Shown here: positions 62,714-64,000 of the stretch, piece after piece | Position numbering within the stretch: position 1 is the stretch's first letter | Layout of the letters: each line of letters opens with the position of its first letter | Assembly (NCBI GenBank): GCA_043805435.1 | Contig: JAZDHY010000010.1 | Span: 56,064 to 120,063, forward strand | Direction: 5' to 3' | Source of the DNA: JAEXOD01 sp043805435 | GTDB taxonomy: Bacteria; Bacteroidota; Ignavibacteria; Ignavibacteriales; Melioribacteraceae | DNA length: 64,000 nucleotides | Program-made: the position numbers and the translations under genes | The notes under the pieces: generated by a model | What the model was told of the DNA's origin: nothing | Databases searched by the model: none | Seen by the model: the letters and a program-made list of their open reading frames with translations, nothing else

Positions 62714-63979
62714 TTAAAAATTATTAAGTACTTCCTCAATTGTTACGTCTTTGTTTTGGTCGTCAATTTCAACAACAACAAAATAACCTGCATAAAAATA
62801 TGTGCTTAAAAAAGCATTAACAAGATTAACCTGGTCGCTTTCTAAACACTGGCCCGATTTCCTATCCCAAATTTCGTAAGTGCATAAACAGCCGTAAGTT
62901 GGAGTGTTTGGAAAAAAAGGTGCATCTTTATAAAATACCGGATCAACGGTTGTACCGTGCGAAAGGATTTCGTTTCTTCCGGCTTTGCCGGCATAAAATG
63001 CTTCCAATATTGGAGTATAATTCAGCCAGCTTTCAGGCAGCATCGATTTATAAAATTCCAAACTCCATTCGGGTACCGTAGTGTAAGGGCTATGTAAAAA
63101 CAGAGTACTGTTTACTTCATATGGCAAAACAAGTTCTAATGTCGGTGTCGGCCCAATAAACTTACTATTGGCCTTGCCAATTTTTTGGATAGAAAAAATT
63201 CCCTGCGGTGTGTTTCCGTTAGTTATATAACCGTTTAGGTTTGTAACAGCGCGGGCAAGTTGTTTAACGTAAAAAATAGAACCATCTTTGTTTTTAACCA
63301 AATTGCCGTCTTTATCCCTAATTATAGCAATTCCTTGGTAATCTCTGTTGTGCCGTTGAATGCTGAAAACAACAGGCATTTTATTAAAAAGAGAACCGCT
63401 GTGTAATAGGTCTTTTAGCGGAGGCGTTGTTGCAAATCTATCTTTAACATCGGTTTTTAACTCGTAATGCAAATAAGTTAATATAGGATTCTCTTCCCAA
63501 TTGCTAAATTGTTTTTCCAGCTTTTTTAACAATGTGGATTTTGAATAATTATTTTTTATTAAATAATTAACACACATTGCAAATAATTTTTCGTTATTAA
63601 TTGTTGGTAATAATTTTTCAATATTGTCCTTAAACTCTGCTGGATACATAGTAAAAACTATTTCTAGCAAACTACGTTTAAATTCTAAATCAAAACTATC
63701 AAACTTTGAAAATAGATTATATAACTTTTGTTTAATGTTATCATTTTTATAATTAAGTAATTCCATTGCCCAAAAAGCTTCTTGAAATTTTTTAGTATCG
63801 ACTGAATCGGATTTTAAAGCAAAGGTGGCTTCAATTGTATTATTTATTGCATTTTGAGTAAAATTTACTCTGGCTGTATCAATGGTGATTTTAGAGTACA
63901 AATCTACCGGATTTACTTGTGAATATGTAGTACTTAAAGCAACAAAAAAGAAGATAAAAACATAACAAAAACTTTTCAT
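62714..63979 (-). CDS. Secreted L,D-transpeptidase-like (YkuD-type) protein
   Basis: 421 residues with a signal peptide ending in YSQ. The first 180 residues are helical repeats. The C-terminal 220 residues have the order of a YkuD fold: GNTPQGIFSIQ, LFLHSPY, H341 in LSHGTTVDP and C364/C366 in TYGCLCTYE, corresponding to the HGT...HGC catalytic section, although the usual S-H-G-C is replaced by T-Y-G-C. It may cross-link or modify peptidoglycan, or be a related hydrolase. The stop codon is part of an A/T-only repeat element, and a strong terminator follows. Confidence 0.6.
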   Translation of the reverse strand: MKSFCYVFIFFFVALSTTYSQVNPVDLYSKITIDTARVNFTQNAINNTIEATFALKSDSVDTKKFQEAFWAMELLNYKNDNIKQKLYNLFSKFDSFDLEFKRSLLEIVFTMYPAEFKDNIEKLLPTINNEKLFAMCVNYLIKNNYSKSTLLKKLEKQFSNWEENPILTYLHYELKTDVKDRFATTPPLKDLLHSGSLFNKMPVVFSIQRHNRDYQGIAIIRDKDGNLVKNKDGSIFYVKQLARAVTNLNGYITNGNTPQGIFSIQKIGKANSKFIGPTPTLELVLPYEVNSTLFLHSPYTTVPEWSLEFYKSMLPESWLNYTPILEAFYAGKAGRNEILSHGTTVDPVFYKDAPFFPNTPTYGCLCTYEIWDRKSGQCLESDQVNLVNAFLSTYFYAGYFVVVEIDDQNKDVTIEEVLNNF

Positions 63980-64000
63980 ATCAAGTCCTAATAATTAATA

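Noticed and set aside
1..64000. tRNA or rRNA genes
   Set aside because: None noticed by eye on either strand; a tRNAscan-type search would settle it.

Overview
The window is a strongly AT-rich, gene-dense bacterial chromosome segment. I place it in the Bacteroidota/Ignavibacteriota/Chlorobiota (FCB) neighbourhood, most likely an Ignavibacteria-like free-living Gram-negative. The reasons are the gene content (lipid A genes, lipoproteins, secreted proteins ending their signal peptides in xxAQ, hybrid TPR histidine kinases), the AT-rich spacers and the common absence of Shine-Dalgarno sites. This is inferred from protein flavour only; no rRNA or tRNA gene is visible.

Layout. 1-441: tail of a hypothetical gene. 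456-10750 (minus strand): a heavy-metal (copper/silver type) RND efflux operon, cusA / TolC-like / cusB / small metal-binding protein, preceded by its own two-component system. The regulator is of the NtrC (sigma54) class and a good -24/-12 site lies upstream of the efflux genes, together with a 32-codon membrane peptide. 10751-12476: gene-poor, with a decayed insertion sequence whose two ends can still be seen. 12489-29411 (plus strand): housekeeping run with a GH2-like membrane protein, smc, a HAD phosphatase, a membrane methyltransferase-like protein, lpxB / lysophospholipid acyltransferase-like / lpxK, pyruvate phosphate dikinase with a histone-like repeat tail, queA, ispD, plsY and gpsA. 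29412-31967: palindrome, possible small RNA, an uncharacterised gene, an ECF sigma factor with a cysteine tail and a DGC-type zinc-binding protein. 32138-36150: DEAD-box helicase and recG.

36352-40082 is the most interesting part: a tight four-gene operon of two divergent D-Ala-D-Ala-ligase-like ATP-grasp enzymes, a small GNAT acetyltransferase and a lysine 2,3-aminomutase homologue that keeps the lysine-specific aspartates. It looks like a pathway making a beta-lysine-containing small molecule or dipeptide; I know of no characterised pathway with this composition. 40350-42803: secreted GH13 amylase-type enzyme and a pentapeptide-repeat protein.

42804-43686 is a non-coding stretch with a solo IS end and REP-like hairpins. 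43687-49830: three orphan sensor histidine kinases. 49936-52778: an apparent secreted/membrane operon with a lipoprotein serine protease. 52927-54572: two N-acetyltransferases. 54573-55180: a second REP-like patch. 55181-59451: carAB. 59686-61812: a Type II restriction-modification pair with a D12-class adenine methylase and an 8-bp tandem repeat in its upstream region. The window ends with small hypothetical genes and a secreted L,D-transpeptidase-like protein.
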